Assembly (NCBI RefSeq): GCF_001591545.1
Contig: NZ_BCVC01000003.1
Coordinates: 124,001-188,000 of the forward strand
Direction of reading: 5' to 3'
DNA length: 64,000 nucleotides
Source of the DNA: Lederbergia lenta NBRC 16444
Lineage (GTDB): Bacteria; Bacillota; Bacilli; Bacillales; Bacillaceae_C
A program made the translations under genes and the position numbers. This document shows positions 20,427 through 29,823 of the stretch, in pieces. The notes beneath the pieces are model-generated. The model searched no databases, was not told the DNA's origin, and saw only the letters and a list, made by a program, of their open reading frames with translations. How positions within the stretch are numbered: the first letter of the stretch is position 1; each line of letters starts with the position of its first letter.

Positions 20427-20936
20427 TTATGCCTCGTTTTCGGCGTTGAAAGAACGTTGTCCTAGTTCTTTTTCATAGATGTATAATGCGTTCTTGTCTT
20501 CACCAATTCGTTTCAAATATTCGATATGTGTATCAAAGGAAGATTCTTCTTCCACTTGTTCGTCTAAGAACCATTGCAAAAATGAAATCGTTGCATGTTC
20601 TTTTTCTTCCCAAGCTAAATCAGTCAATGCGTAGATATCTTTGGTTACCCCTTTTTCTTGTTGCAATGCCGATTCAAAAGTATCCAAAATGGAATCAAAA
20701 TTTATTTTCGGCGCAGTCACTCCAGTGAATTCTGCATGAACTCCGCGGTCATTTAAGTATTGATATATTTTCATACCATGGAAACGCTCTTCAGCCGCCT
20801 GTTGGAGATAAAAGTGCGCAAATCCTCCATAGTTATTATATTCGCAATAAGCAGCCATCGCCATATAAGATTGTGCAGCATCGAATTCATTATTCATCTG
20901 TTGATTTAATGCATTTGCAATACGTGAACTAAACAT
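20427..20936 (-). CDS. ftnA: Non-heme ferritin
   Basis: 169 residues, one four-helix ferritin bundle. Ferroxidase-site ligands are visible: Glu in [18 protein letters not shown], the [17 protein letters not shown] helix with Glu and His, and [10 protein letters not shown]. Stores iron as a 24-mer shell with ferroxidase activity in the cytoplasm. AGGAGAGG lies just before the ATG. Monocistronic with its own terminator. A Fur box was not found by eye. Gene name follows the FtnA-like family. Confidence 0.9.
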   Translation of the reverse strand: MFSSRIANALNQQMNNEFDAAQSYMAMAAYCEYNNYGGFAHFYLQQAAEERFHGMKIYQYLNDRGVHAEFTGVTAPKINFDSILDTFESALQQEKGVTKDIYALTDLAWEEKEHATISFLQWFLDEQVEEESSFDTHIEYLKRIGEDKNALYIYEKELGQRSFNAENEA

Positions 20937-21067
20937 GTAATCCTCTCCTTTTCATTGATTTCTTTGTCTCTTCATCTTACATGAATGAAGTCGAATAGGC
21001 ACGTATGAAGTCATATACATGGCATCCTTAAAGCATTCCTTCTACCCCAATTTATGGGAATCACACT

Positions 21068-21796
21068 CTACCATGAAATTCTCTCACCATACTTTTCTAA
21101 CATTGATTTATTATGCTCGTCTCCGCCTTCGATATTTGCACTAAGAAATATCGGTGGATGTAGTCCGCTTTCCGTCATCGTGACGATCACTTCAGCAAAT
21201 ATCGCATGGATAATTGTAGCCCCAACCACCGTTGATGTCGGGGAAAATGGCACAGCTACTTTTTCATGCGTTAGAATTGCATCGCCAATGACGGAATGGT
21301 TATCAATAACAAAATCAACAACTTCATGTAGAAGTTTCCCCGATGCATGACGGGATGGCTGACTATTCGAATATTCGACGGATGTAATCCCGATTACACA
21401 TGCTCCTTTTTTCCTTGCGTAAATGGCTGCATCAATAGGCACTGGATTTCTTCCTGAAGTCGAAATAATAATCATGATATCTTTTTCTTGAATATCTTCA
21501 TCCTTCAAAAAGGACAAGGCATAATCACTCTCTCTTTCTAGTTCTGAAGAAAGTAATGCATTATCATGAAGCATTAATGGTTCATGAAAAATAGGGTTGA
21601 TAGGAACTAAACCACCTGCTCGATAAAAAGCCTCTTCCGCTAAAATATGAGAATGTCCACACCCAAAAAGTTGAACCACTCCACCATTTTGAATAGCCTT
21701 TCCTATTACTCTAGCTACTTTATTCATTCCCTCCTTTTCTTTTTCCATTACGATATTTAACCGCTCAGTGATCTTTTCAAAATAGGTATCTATCAT
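21068..21796 (-). CDS. SIS-domain protein (UPF0309 type)
   Basis: 242 residues, one SIS (sugar isomerase) domain: GVVQLFGCGHSHILAEEAFY forms the phosphosugar loop, then IMIIISTSGRNPVPIDAAIY with the Ser/Thr-rich STSGRNP motif. Proteins of this kind bind phosphorylated aldo/keto sugars, often amino sugars (compare MurQ, AgaS). The start ATG 21796 is preferred over 21820 because AAAGGGG precedes it, though the gap of 11 bases is long. Last gene of the ABC/DUF4127 locus; it probably isomerises, deaminates or cleaves the imported sugar phosphate. The exact reaction is unknown. Confidence 0.8.
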   Translation of the reverse strand: MIDTYFEKITERLNIVMEKEKEGMNKVARVIGKAIQNGGVVQLFGCGHSHILAEEAFYRAGGLVPINPIFHEPLMLHDNALLSSELERESDYALSFLKDEDIQEKDIMIIISTSGRNPVPIDAAIYARKKGACVIGITSVEYSNSQPSRHASGKLLHEVVDFVIDNHSVIGDAILTHEKVAVPFSPTSTVVGATIIHAIFAEVIVTMTESGLHPPIFLSANIEGGDEHNKSMLEKYGERISW

Positions 21797-21902
21797 TGAT
21801 ATTGTATCCCCTTTCCCCATTAATATTTCTCAAAAAAAGACCGGAGAATCCGGTCTTTTTGAATTTATTCAGCATAATTAGAGAAGTTACTAGACATTTG
21901 AA

Positions 21903-23552
21903 CTACTTCAACTTCAATTCTGGCTCCAACTCTGCCTCAAAGATTCGCGGCCAAGGAAGTTTTACGTGCACACTTTCAAGTGATTCGATGGTTTTATAGA
22001 AATCTTTATTTCCTCTTGATCCGATATAGATCTTTTTCCCATTAAAATTTTGATACCAATTTTCCGTTTCACTTGTTAATTTTTCTACCACGAAATCATT
22101 CACTGGGTCATATTTATCGCCTAAATCCCACTCACTAGCACCTATGTCTGCAATAAAATCTCGCGCAGCCGGATGAACGATATTTTTATATCCTTGATCT
22201 TTGGCAAATCTGTGTAGTAAAAATTCATAATGTGACTTTGCCGCTTGTTCATATACAGGAACACCGAAACCAGATGTTTGCTCGATAAAAGCAAAGCGTG
22301 AAGCAGCATGACCGACTGTTATTCCTAGTGCATTACCAGCAGTATTCCACCCACTATAGGAAAGTAGTTTTGTTATATCAACCCTGTCAGCAAGTTCCGT
22401 AACAAATGTTTCATCCGCTTTATTTACAATGAGGACATCTCCTATCGCAACTTGCTTACCGTCTAAAGTTAGTTCACCTATTCTTTTTACAAAGTTATCG
22501 ATATCTTGACTTCTAGCCTCCTCATGTTTAGATGGAGTATTTAATAAAAGGTGAATATCAACATTCTTTTCATCCTCTCCTATGACCCCACCTGATGCGA
22601 TAATGTGCTTTCGAACGTTATAATCGAATGTAGTATCTTCAAATGGAGCAATCCATTCTTTTCCGTTGATTCCTCCGTATTCAATAAAGAAAGATGGTGA
22701 GCTACCGAAAAGTTGATTGACAAAACGGGAAACTAACACTACATCAACTTCATCTGCTCCAGGAAACACAGCTACTTTCTCTTCTACATCAAGCTCATTC
22801 ACTTTTTCAAGTAGCAACTCTCTTTCTGCTCGATGTAGGCCATAGGGAGCAGCATCATCCTGAGATAATATTAAATAGTCAATATATCCTTGATCTGCCC
22901 AGTCTATCATTCGTTTATTAATCGTATGATTTCTTTCCCGCGCATTTTTATAATCCTCTAACACCGAATGAGGAATAATAGACTCTAATTCAACTAGTCT
23001 TTCCTTCCCCGGCATACCTAAGTTTATAACTTTATCGTATAAAATAGCCCACTCGCTAATCAATGTATAGTATTTTGAATACTCTTCATTAATGGCCGTA
23101 ACAGCTAATCTTTGAATCGTATCATATACATATACTGGTTTATCAGGATACATGGCTTTCAATTTCTTAATAACTTGAATATCTGCAGTAGCCTCCTCTA
23201 ACGACTTAGTTCCTGTTCTAGAAGCAACCAATCCTCCGTAAGCTAGCATACTGGTGGAAATGACAAACCCATCCGCATTTTTACCATTATCTAATAACCA
23301 TTGACTTATCTTTTCACCATCACCGGAATTAGTAAACTGTCCTATCATTTCCTTTGGTGGAACAATTACGCCAATCCCAGCCGCTTCCCCTACTTGTTGC
23401 GGAAAGTAGATATTAGCTGGTCGATCGTCTAGAGGAACCATTAGGATGGTAGATACTGGTTTCTTTTTCTTAGCTGCCTCTACTTTTCCTACCCAACTTC
23501 CTACTAAAAGGACGGTTAAACTTACGAAAAAAGTCTTTCTCCACAGTTTCAT
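21903..23552 (-). CDS. DUF4127 protein with signal peptide
   Basis: 549 residues. An N-terminal signal peptide (MKLWRKTFFVSLTVLLVGSW ... VEAA) sends it out of the cell. The DUF4127 (PF13552) hallmarks are visible: MVPLDDRPANIYFPQ at ~40, ISTSMLAYGGLVASR at ~100, YLILSQDDAAPYGLH at ~225 and FPGADEVDVVLVSR at ~265. The conserved acidic pairs look like an enzyme active site, but no function is established that I know. Located between the FAD oxidoreductase and SIS genes of a carbohydrate-uptake locus, so it probably acts on the same external glycan or glycoside. AGGGAGGAGC ribosome-binding site. GC content and codon use like neighbours. Confidence 0.8.
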   Translation of the reverse strand: MKLWRKTFFVSLTVLLVGSWVGKVEAAKKKKPVSTILMVPLDDRPANIYFPQQVGEAAGIGVIVPPKEMIGQFTNSGDGEKISQWLLDNGKNADGFVISTSMLAYGGLVASRTGTKSLEEATADIQVIKKLKAMYPDKPVYVYDTIQRLAVTAINEEYSKYYTLISEWAILYDKVINLGMPGKERLVELESIIPHSVLEDYKNARERNHTINKRMIDWADQGYIDYLILSQDDAAPYGLHRAERELLLEKVNELDVEEKVAVFPGADEVDVVLVSRFVNQLFGSSPSFFIEYGGINGKEWIAPFEDTTFDYNVRKHIIASGGVIGEDEKNVDIHLLLNTPSKHEEARSQDIDNFVKRIGELTLDGKQVAIGDVLIVNKADETFVTELADRVDITKLLSYSGWNTAGNALGITVGHAASRFAFIEQTSGFGVPVYEQAAKSHYEFLLHRFAKDQGYKNIVHPAARDFIADIGASEWDLGDKYDPVNDFVVEKLTSETENWYQNFNGKKIYIGSRGNKDFYKTIESLESVHVKLPWPRIFEAELEPELKLK

Positions 23553-23603
23553 TCAAGCTCCTCCCTAACAATAGATTTGAAGTCATAGTCATTATTCTGC
23601 TGC

Positions 23604-24944
23604 TTATAACATTACTCCATTTTCTATTAAATAACTTTTGAGCCTATCAATGTCTAAATCTCTAGGGGCCACTCCATCCTTTATCGACAAAGCTGCCGCA
23701 GTTCCTGCCGCTTGCCCTGTCGCCATACAACTTGGTGTTAATCTCGTTGTCGCCAATGCTTCATGGGTCGTCGAGATGCACCTTCCACCCATTAGTAAGT
23801 TATCAATCACTTTAGGCACGAGACATCGATATGGAATACCATAGCTTCCATCACCCTCAATGTCATTCGCCTGCACACCTTTACCAGTTGGATCATGAAT
23901 ATCAATTGGATAGCCACTTAACGCAATTGTATCCTCATACTTCTTTCCATTCACTGCATCATCCAAAGTTAGTGCATATAGACCTTCTATTCGCCGTGTT
24001 TCTCTAATACCAATTTGTGATCCTACTGCGGAGATCGATGCTTTTTCGAAACCAGGAATTTTCGTCTGTAGAAATTCAGCTATCATTAACATCTGTTTTC
24101 TTCCCTCTTTCTCTCCCTCCGAAAGGTCAAACACATTCGTTCCATCCAAACCTTGGACCCTAGTACAATTGACCAATACTTCGTCATCCTCAGGTCCAGC
24201 AAAAAATAAAACTTGGTCCCGGTTAATGGGAATACCCGATTCATTCCATTCTTTATAAAATCCTTGCACACCAGTTAGTGGCAACTCATCTAATTCAGCT
24301 ATAGGTGTCTTCCGATAAAAATTACCTGGATTGGATTTCATCTCTTCCTTAATTCTTTGTAAGTTGACGCCTCTCATTCTAAACTTCATCGTCATTGGTT
24401 GTGTTTGATGATCGCTGTCTCTTCCTTGCAAACAAGGTGCCCCTGATAAATACGCTACATCAGCATCACCGGATGTATCTACAAATTGTTTAGCAGAAAC
24501 ACGGATTGGTCCCGACTTTGTTGTAAGGTTAACCGATGTGATTTTATTTCCATCTACCTCCACCTTATCTACGAAACTATGAACCAATACATCCGCTCCT
24601 GCCTCTTCTAGCATATCGAGCGCTACCATCTTATATTTCTCAGGATGATATGGTGTCACTGTATACGTAAATCCAACCGTATCTCGTAAATGCCCTGGCG
24701 AACCATCAATGGCCATCAATCGATCCACAACTTCTTGCGCAATCCCTTTAATAACATGATTTCCAGAGTTCGTGTGAAAAGTCATCCAAGGATAAACAAG
24801 CGCAACCGTCGACATCCCACCTAAAAATCCGTATCGCTCTACAAGTAATGTCTTAGCACCGGCTCTTCCTGAGGCGATAGCTGCATTAATGCCAGCTGGC
24901 CCACCACCGACAACGACCACATCATATTGAAGATCTCTTTTCAA
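23604..24944 (-). CDS. FAD-dependent oxidoreductase (FAD_oxidored family)
   Basis: 446 residues. N-terminal Rossmann FAD motif YDVVVVGGGPAGINAAIASG and LLVERYGFLGGMSTVALVYP match the PF12831 group. The C-terminal FAD contact NLLMGGRCISTTHEALATTR is also typical. These proteins act on sugars or organic acids in catabolic gene clusters; few have known reactions. The start is put at TTG 24944: AAGGA lies 9 bases upstream of it, while the GTG at 24953 almost touches AAGGA. Same strand and 51 bases from the DUF4127 gene. A dispersed repeat separates it from the permease gene upstream. Confidence 0.82.
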   Translation of the reverse strand: MKRDLQYDVVVVGGGPAGINAAIASGRAGAKTLLVERYGFLGGMSTVALVYPWMTFHTNSGNHVIKGIAQEVVDRLMAIDGSPGHLRDTVGFTYTVTPYHPEKYKMVALDMLEEAGADVLVHSFVDKVEVDGNKITSVNLTTKSGPIRVSAKQFVDTSGDADVAYLSGAPCLQGRDSDHQTQPMTMKFRMRGVNLQRIKEEMKSNPGNFYRKTPIAELDELPLTGVQGFYKEWNESGIPINRDQVLFFAGPEDDEVLVNCTRVQGLDGTNVFDLSEGEKEGRKQMLMIAEFLQTKIPGFEKASISAVGSQIGIRETRRIEGLYALTLDDAVNGKKYEDTIALSGYPIDIHDPTGKGVQANDIEGDGSYGIPYRCLVPKVIDNLLMGGRCISTTHEALATTRLTPSCMATGQAAGTAAALSIKDGVAPRDLDIDRLKSYLIENGVML

Positions 24945-25009
24945 AATAAACACTTCCTTTTTAATTTTTTTCTCTACTAATGTATGTTCAAATTGCTGCC
25001 AAATTAGGA

Positions 25010-25198
25010 ACTAGAAGTTCGAGGCGCGAAGGTTTTGAGGATCTGACTTGCACAGGATATGCTGACTTCTGTGTTACTCATAGGACGTGAGCGAACTTAA
25101 CAGAAGATCCTACCTATAGCTGCGAGAACCGGAAAATCCAAGCAACGAAGAAATTCGCCGTTCATCATTTGGTGACTATTTGCACATCCTCTACTAGA
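25010..25198. repeat. Dispersed repeat inside the sugar locus
   Basis: Non-coding block between the permease stop and the oxidoreductase start, with cgaggcgcgaaggttttgag, gacttgcacaggatatgctg, tactcataggacgtgagcg and cattTGGTGACtattt. I recognise this type as a repeat found many times in Bacillaceae genomes, often between genes; that comes from memory and was not searched. Confidence 0.5.
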
Positions 25199-25200
25199 GC

Positions 25201-26037
25201 TTACTTTCCTCCCGTCATCGCCACCCCCTCGATAAACTGCTTTTGCGCAAAGAAAAACACAATCAATAATGGAACTGTTGCCATGACAGAAGCGCTCATT
25301 AATAATTCCCATCTCGTTCCTACTTCATCTGTAAATAATGCTAATGCAACTGGTAGTGTCATAAGTTCCTTAGAGTTGATGTAAATAAGCGGCTCATAGA
25401 ATTCATTCCAGCTCGTTAAAAATGTAAAAATGGTCAATGTAGCTACCGCCGGTTTTGCTAGAGGGAGCATGATATTCCAATAAATGCGGAAATAAGAGCA
25501 TCCATCCAATTTCGCGGCTTCCTCTAATTCCTTTGGTACTAGTAAGAAAAATTGCCTCATTACAAATACACCAAACACACCTGCTGGACCTAAAATCGGA
25601 ATGACAATTAACGGTATATGTGTATTAATAAGCCCCAAATCTCTCATGAACAAAAATAATGGTATGGTTATTACTTCCACCGGAATCATCATTGTGCTTA
25701 ATAAACAAAGAAACATAAAGGAGCTTCCACGAAATTGTAGCTTTGCAAACGCATATCCCGCAAGAGAACCTAAGAATATTGTTCCAATTGTTACTAAAAC
25801 AGCAATATAGATACTATTAAAGTAAAACAGATGAAATGGAGTGGATCTTAACACCTCCACATAGTTTTCCCATCTAAATGGACTAGGAATGAATTGAAAG
25901 CTAAAGATTTTCGTTGAATCCTTAAAGGAAGTGTTAATCATCCATATAAAAGGTACGATCATAATAAGTGATACGGCGGTTAAAATACTATAAAACGAGA
26001 TTCGTGAAAGCATGCCGTCTGTCAATTTATTGTTCAT
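25201..26037 (-). CDS. Sugar ABC transporter permease (MalG type)
   Basis: 278 residues, six membrane segments, binding-protein-dependent transport domain. The EAA loop reads EEAAKLDGCSYFRIYWNIML with the conserved G, which docks on the ATPase. Its 5' end overlaps the upstream permease by 11 bases, so the two are translationally coupled. No ATPase gene is in the locus; a shared MsmX-type ATPase elsewhere probably powers it, as for many CUT1 importers in Bacillus. Confidence 0.9.
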   Translation of the reverse strand: MNNKLTDGMLSRISFYSILTAVSLIMIVPFIWMINTSFKDSTKIFSFQFIPSPFRWENYVEVLRSTPFHLFYFNSIYIAVLVTIGTIFLGSLAGYAFAKLQFRGSSFMFLCLLSTMMIPVEVITIPLFLFMRDLGLINTHIPLIVIPILGPAGVFGVFVMRQFFLLVPKELEEAAKLDGCSYFRIYWNIMLPLAKPAVATLTIFTFLTSWNEFYEPLIYINSKELMTLPVALALFTDEVGTRWELLMSASVMATVPLLIVFFFAQKQFIEGVAMTGGK

Positions 26038-26965
26038 GGAAAACCCACCTTTTTCTGGCCCACCATTGGATCAGAGTGAAAATTAAAATAATTACAAACA
26101 GGATAATAGCGATTGCAGATGCATAGCCAAATTCAAATAGCTTGAACGCATTTTCCCAAATATAGTAAACCAATACTTTTGTGTGATTTCCTGGCCCACC
26201 ATTCGTCATTACATATATTTGTCCGAAAACCTTCATAGATCCAATGACAGTTAATATGATTGTTAAAAATACTGTTGGCGTAATCATCGGCATCGTAATA
26301 TGCCAGAACCGTCTCCATTTATTCGCCCCATCTAAATAAGAAGCCTCATACAGACTTTTATCGACCTGCTGTAGCGCCGCCAAAAACAAAATCATATTTA
26401 AACCCACATTTTTAAGCGCACTGACAAAAATGACTGCTCCCATTGCGAGCCGTGGATTGTATAACCATGCAGGTCCTTCCATGCCAATTGCACCTAAAAT
26501 CTGATTAATAAATCCTTCATCTGTTCCAAACATATACTTCCAAATAATTGACCAGACGACAATAGAAGTCATCACGGGTATAAAAATCGCTGTTCGAAAA
26601 ATCCCCATCCCTGGTAGATTTCTTTGTAATAACATTGCCAACCAAAGAGCTAGAATGATATTAATGGGGACAAGACCCGCTGAGAAAAGAAATGTATTTT
26701 TCAAAACGATAAAAAACTCTGGATCCTTTATTAATTGTTGGTAATTTGCTGTTCCTATAAAATTCGGATCACCAAGTAACTGCCAGTCTGTCAAACTCAT
26801 ATAAATGGAATACACCAATGGAAATAGCATGACGAGTATGAACCCTACCATCATCGGACTGACAAAAAGATACCCATAAAAGGATTCGCTTCCTATAAAC
26901 TTTCGCCTTTTTTTCACATTAACCTTTAACGGAAGAGGTCTATCTGCATTCACTTTAGCTTCCAA
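26027..26965 (-). CDS. Sugar ABC transporter permease (MalF type)
   Basis: 312 residues with six membrane segments after a basic N-terminus. The EAA loop reads YEASYLDGANKWRRFWHITM. Pairs with the MalG-type permease encoded next. The start is TTG 26965 with GGAGG 8 bases upstream. Together with the lipoprotein it forms a CUT1 importer for oligosaccharides or glycosides. Confidence 0.9.
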   Translation of the reverse strand: MEAKVNADRPLPLKVNVKKRRKFIGSESFYGYLFVSPMMVGFILVMLFPLVYSIYMSLTDWQLLGDPNFIGTANYQQLIKDPEFFIVLKNTFLFSAGLVPINIILALWLAMLLQRNLPGMGIFRTAIFIPVMTSIVVWSIIWKYMFGTDEGFINQILGAIGMEGPAWLYNPRLAMGAVIFVSALKNVGLNMILFLAALQQVDKSLYEASYLDGANKWRRFWHITMPMITPTVFLTIILTVIGSMKVFGQIYVMTNGGPGNHTKVLVYYIWENAFKLFEFGYASAIAIILFVIILIFTLIQWWARKRWVFHEQ

Positions 26966-26979
26966 CCATACCGCCTCCT

Positions 26980-27675
26980 CTACAACTTATCCAATTCATT
27001 TTTAAAAGAAGCAACTGCTCTTTCGATACTTTCTTCTGTCTGACCAATCACGACTGCTCCCAACATTACTGCATTCACACCAGCTGTATGTAGAGGGGCA
27101 ACATCTGAAGGCAAAAGCAGACGTTGAGATGGGATCATGACAGGAACATCTGTGTTTTGTACGATATAGCGATAGGCAAGGATATCCTTAAAAGTCAATG
27201 GACTCCCATATTCATTCGCTTGAATAATCGAGGCTTCCATTGCTGTTATACCAAGGTCATGTATATTTCCTAGAGACTCTATCGAATAATCACTGGTAAT
27301 CGCAAAAGTTTTCTCATATTTATTTAATTCCAACATCCAAGTTGGCATATGATGGGCATAAATGGAAAAATAATTAAATCCTAACTCTGTTAGCTTTTTT
27401 AATTCATTTGCTTTAATAGCCTCAAAAGAACCGCCTGGAACAACGCCTAATGGCCCTGAAAACTGTTCGCGAATGTCGCGAAATGACTCTACATATGCTT
27501 CTGTAGAAGCAAAACTATTTCCCGAAGCCCAATGTTCAACGTTCACATGCATTTTAATCGCATCGGCTCCAGCTCGCATGGCAGCATAAGCCAATGCAGG
27601 ATCATTTCTTGGAATACTCACGATCAAGGACATTTTATTTTTTTCTAATATTTTTTCTAAAGAAACACTCAACAT
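26980..27675 (-). CDS. TIM-barrel protein of unknown reaction
   Basis: 231 residues, alpha/beta barrel. Repeating strands are visible: MSLIVSIPR, AGADAIKMHVNVEHW, GPLGVVPGG, FNYFSIYAHHMP, VPVMIPSQR, and VNAVMLGAVVIGQTEESIER as a standard C-terminal phosphate-binding end. It resembles NanE-type epimerases and KDPG/HisA-like barrels but fits none well. Encoded between the binding protein and permease genes, so it probably handles the imported sugar phosphate. The conserved K/H in IKMHVNVEHW could be catalytic (inference). Confidence 0.6.
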   Translation of the reverse strand: MLSVSLEKILEKNKMSLIVSIPRNDPALAYAAMRAGADAIKMHVNVEHWASGNSFASTEAYVESFRDIREQFSGPLGVVPGGSFEAIKANELKKLTELGFNYFSIYAHHMPTWMLELNKYEKTFAITSDYSIESLGNIHDLGITAMEASIIQANEYGSPLTFKDILAYRYIVQNTDVPVMIPSQRLLLPSDVAPLHTAGVNAVMLGAVVIGQTEESIERAVASFKNELDKL

Positions 27676-27730
27676 CCATCACCTCTAATTAAAGAGAGAC
27701 GATTATATTCATAACCGTCCCCCATCTAAG

Positions 27731-29017
27731 TTACTTCATTAACGGCGTAATTTTTTCTTCCATCTCTTTCAGAATTTCTTCCGGTTCTTTTAGTTCACCA
27801 AATAATTCATCGAAACCAAATTGGACTGCATTATCAATCTTCTGCCAATTTTTATGTCCAGCTTGTAAACGGGCATTATCCATTTCGTCTAATACCGCTT
27901 TTTGTATACTTTCTTTTGGCGGGTTATTTGGTTGATTAATAAATTCATCAGATCCTAGCACGGACTCACGTGGCGGTACAAAATAAGTCGATGTAGCAGT
28001 TATTCCTTCTTGGCTAGTAAAGAATTTTAACAGCTCTTTCGCTTCCTCTGGATGCTTCGATCCTTTAAAGATCGAATATCCCGCTTGCCCTAACATAGGA
28101 TATCTACCTTCCGTTCCCTCTGGCAATGGGGCAATATCAAAGGTGAAATCACCAATTTCGCGCGCACGAGAAACATAGCTATATACATCGAAAAACATGC
28201 CGATTTTTCCTGATTCAAAACTTACTTGCTCCCCAGCCTTAGGATGAGATTTGTCCGCGAACATCATTCGATCAAGCATTTTTAACGACTCTACACCTTG
28301 AGGACTATTCCATGTAAATTCCGTTTGCTCTTCATTGAATAAATCTCCACCATTCCCCCATGTATGAGATAAGAGTGCTATCCAAGTATTCCAGTCACGG
28401 AAGAAATTCGCTCCATATACCCCCTGTGCTGATATTGCCTTTGCAGATTTTTCAAACTGCTCCCAATTCCAAGTCCCATCCGCCAAATGCTCGTTAGGTG
28501 TTTTCTCCCCAGCATTCACGAATAAATCTTCGTTATAAAATAGCACCATTGGTGGTGTTGAAAATGGAATGCCATATAAATGACTATCCCTTTCAAATAA
28601 CTCTAGTGTCGATGGAAAGAAATCATCCATATCATATTCCTTGTCATCCTTAAAGGATGTGACGTCTTCCAAAATGTCATTATCCATAAACTGCGGAACC
28701 ATCCTCTCAGCTACCCAACCTACATCGGGCAACTCTTTTCCAGCAGCTAAAACGGTGATTTTTTGCTGATAGTCTGGAAATGGAACAGTTTCCATTTTCA
28801 CTTTAATATTCGGATGTTCTACATTAAACTTTTTGATAAGGTCGTTATATACCTCTTGGTGAGCTTCATTCCCCCACATCATAAAAGTCAATTCCACTTC
28901 CTTATCTTTTTTAGAAGTCTCTTTTTTATCTCCTTCACTGCTCCCTGCATCTTTACTGCATGCAGTCGTAAATATCAATAACATAATTGCGAGCATCATT
29001 AGCCACCGCTTTTTCAT
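27731..29017 (-). CDS. Sugar-binding lipoprotein of the ABC importer
   Basis: 428 residues. A lipoprotein signal (MKKRWLMMLAIMLLIFTTAC) ends in the Cys that gets lipidated. The rest is a family 1 extracellular solute-binding protein (ELTFMMWGNEAHQEVYNDLI, then aromatic residues in GTWNWEQFEKSAKAI). ATG 29017 is chosen by GGGGAGGGG 8 bases upstream and by the signal peptide; the frame is open further upstream to 29104. First gene after the two-component system and behind a cre box. It captures the substrate outside the membrane. Confidence 0.92.
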   Translation of the reverse strand: MKKRWLMMLAIMLLIFTTACSKDAGSSEGDKKETSKKDKEVELTFMMWGNEAHQEVYNDLIKKFNVEHPNIKVKMETVPFPDYQQKITVLAAGKELPDVGWVAERMVPQFMDNDILEDVTSFKDDKEYDMDDFFPSTLELFERDSHLYGIPFSTPPMVLFYNEDLFVNAGEKTPNEHLADGTWNWEQFEKSAKAISAQGVYGANFFRDWNTWIALLSHTWGNGGDLFNEEQTEFTWNSPQGVESLKMLDRMMFADKSHPKAGEQVSFESGKIGMFFDVYSYVSRAREIGDFTFDIAPLPEGTEGRYPMLGQAGYSIFKGSKHPEEAKELLKFFTSQEGITATSTYFVPPRESVLGSDEFINQPNNPPKESIQKAVLDEMDNARLQAGHKNWQKIDNAVQFGFDELFGELKEPEEILKEMEEKITPLMK

Positions 29018-29051
29018 ATATGAACCCCTCCCCTTTGTACAAATTGTATAA

Positions 29052-29065
29052 TGATAACGCTTTCT
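29052..29065 (-). promoter_or_regulatory. CcpA cre box upstream of the binding-protein gene
   Basis: The minus strand reads AGAAAGCGTTATCA and matches TGWAANCGNTNWCA except at the first base. It lies 35 bases before the lipoprotein start, close to a likely -10 (TATACAAT at ~29045), so the importer genes are probably subject to carbon catabolite repression. Confidence 0.7.
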
Positions 29066-29118
29066 AAAATATCCTCTAGACAGAAGAAAAGGTTCGTAAA
29101 TCATATATTTAAAGAACT

Positions 29119-29823
29119 TTAGGTTAAATTACGAAATTGAATCGGTGTCTTACCAACCTTTTGTTTAAAAATAGTCATAAAATGCTTAGGACTTTTATAA
29201 CCTGACAAATTAGCAACCTCGTACACTTTTAACTGTGTATCCCGTAGTAATTCTTTGGCACGTTTTAAGCGCTGTTCTTTCATATATTCAGTAAAAGACT
29301 GATCAAGCTCTGACTTAAATAATTGTCCAATATATTGTGGATGTAAATCTACATAATCTGCAAGATGATGTAAAGTAATTTCCTTACTTAAGTTCTCCTG
29401 AATATATTGAATTATTTTCTGAAAATGCTTTGATGTATCTATACTTTCTACTTCTGTCGGCTTGAATATTTTCGAAATAACCTCTGATAATTCGGTCCGA
29501 TTTACTGGTTTAAGCAAATATTCTGAGATGCCCTGCCTCATTGCTGATCTTGCATATTCAAAATCACTATAGCCACTTAAAATAATAATCGGAATATCCT
29601 TGGATACTTGTCTCACCTTCGCAGTGAAAGCTAGTCCGTCCATTCCTCCCATACGGATATCTGTAATAATCAGATGGGGCAATTGCTGTCTAATATGGAG
29701 TAATCCTTCCTCTCCACTCTTCGCTTCGGTTACTTGAAACCCACCGAGAACATCTTCCAAAAGTACCTTTAGCCCTTGTCTAATAATCATCTCATCTTCT
29801 ACAACTAAAACTTCTTTCAACAT
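29119..29823 (-). CDS. Response regulator, YesN-like (REC plus AraC HTH)
   Basis: 234 residues. Receiver domain ~4-120 with phospho-acceptor Asp in LIITDIRMGGMDGL and Lys in EYLLKPVN. AraC-type double helix-turn-helix ~135-234 (LHHLADYVDLHPQYIGQLFK ... VANLSGYKSPKHFMTIFKQK). Overlaps the 3' end of the kinase gene by 7 bases. In this family the regulator activates the adjacent sugar importer, here the genes downstream starting at 29017. Confidence 0.92.
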   Translation of the reverse strand: MLKEVLVVEDEMIIRQGLKVLLEDVLGGFQVTEAKSGEEGLLHIRQQLPHLIITDIRMGGMDGLAFTAKVRQVSKDIPIIILSGYSDFEYARSAMRQGISEYLLKPVNRTELSEVISKIFKPTEVESIDTSKHFQKIIQYIQENLSKEITLHHLADYVDLHPQYIGQLFKSELDQSFTEYMKEQRLKRAKELLRDTQLKVYEVANLSGYKSPKHFMTIFKQKVGKTPIQFRNLT

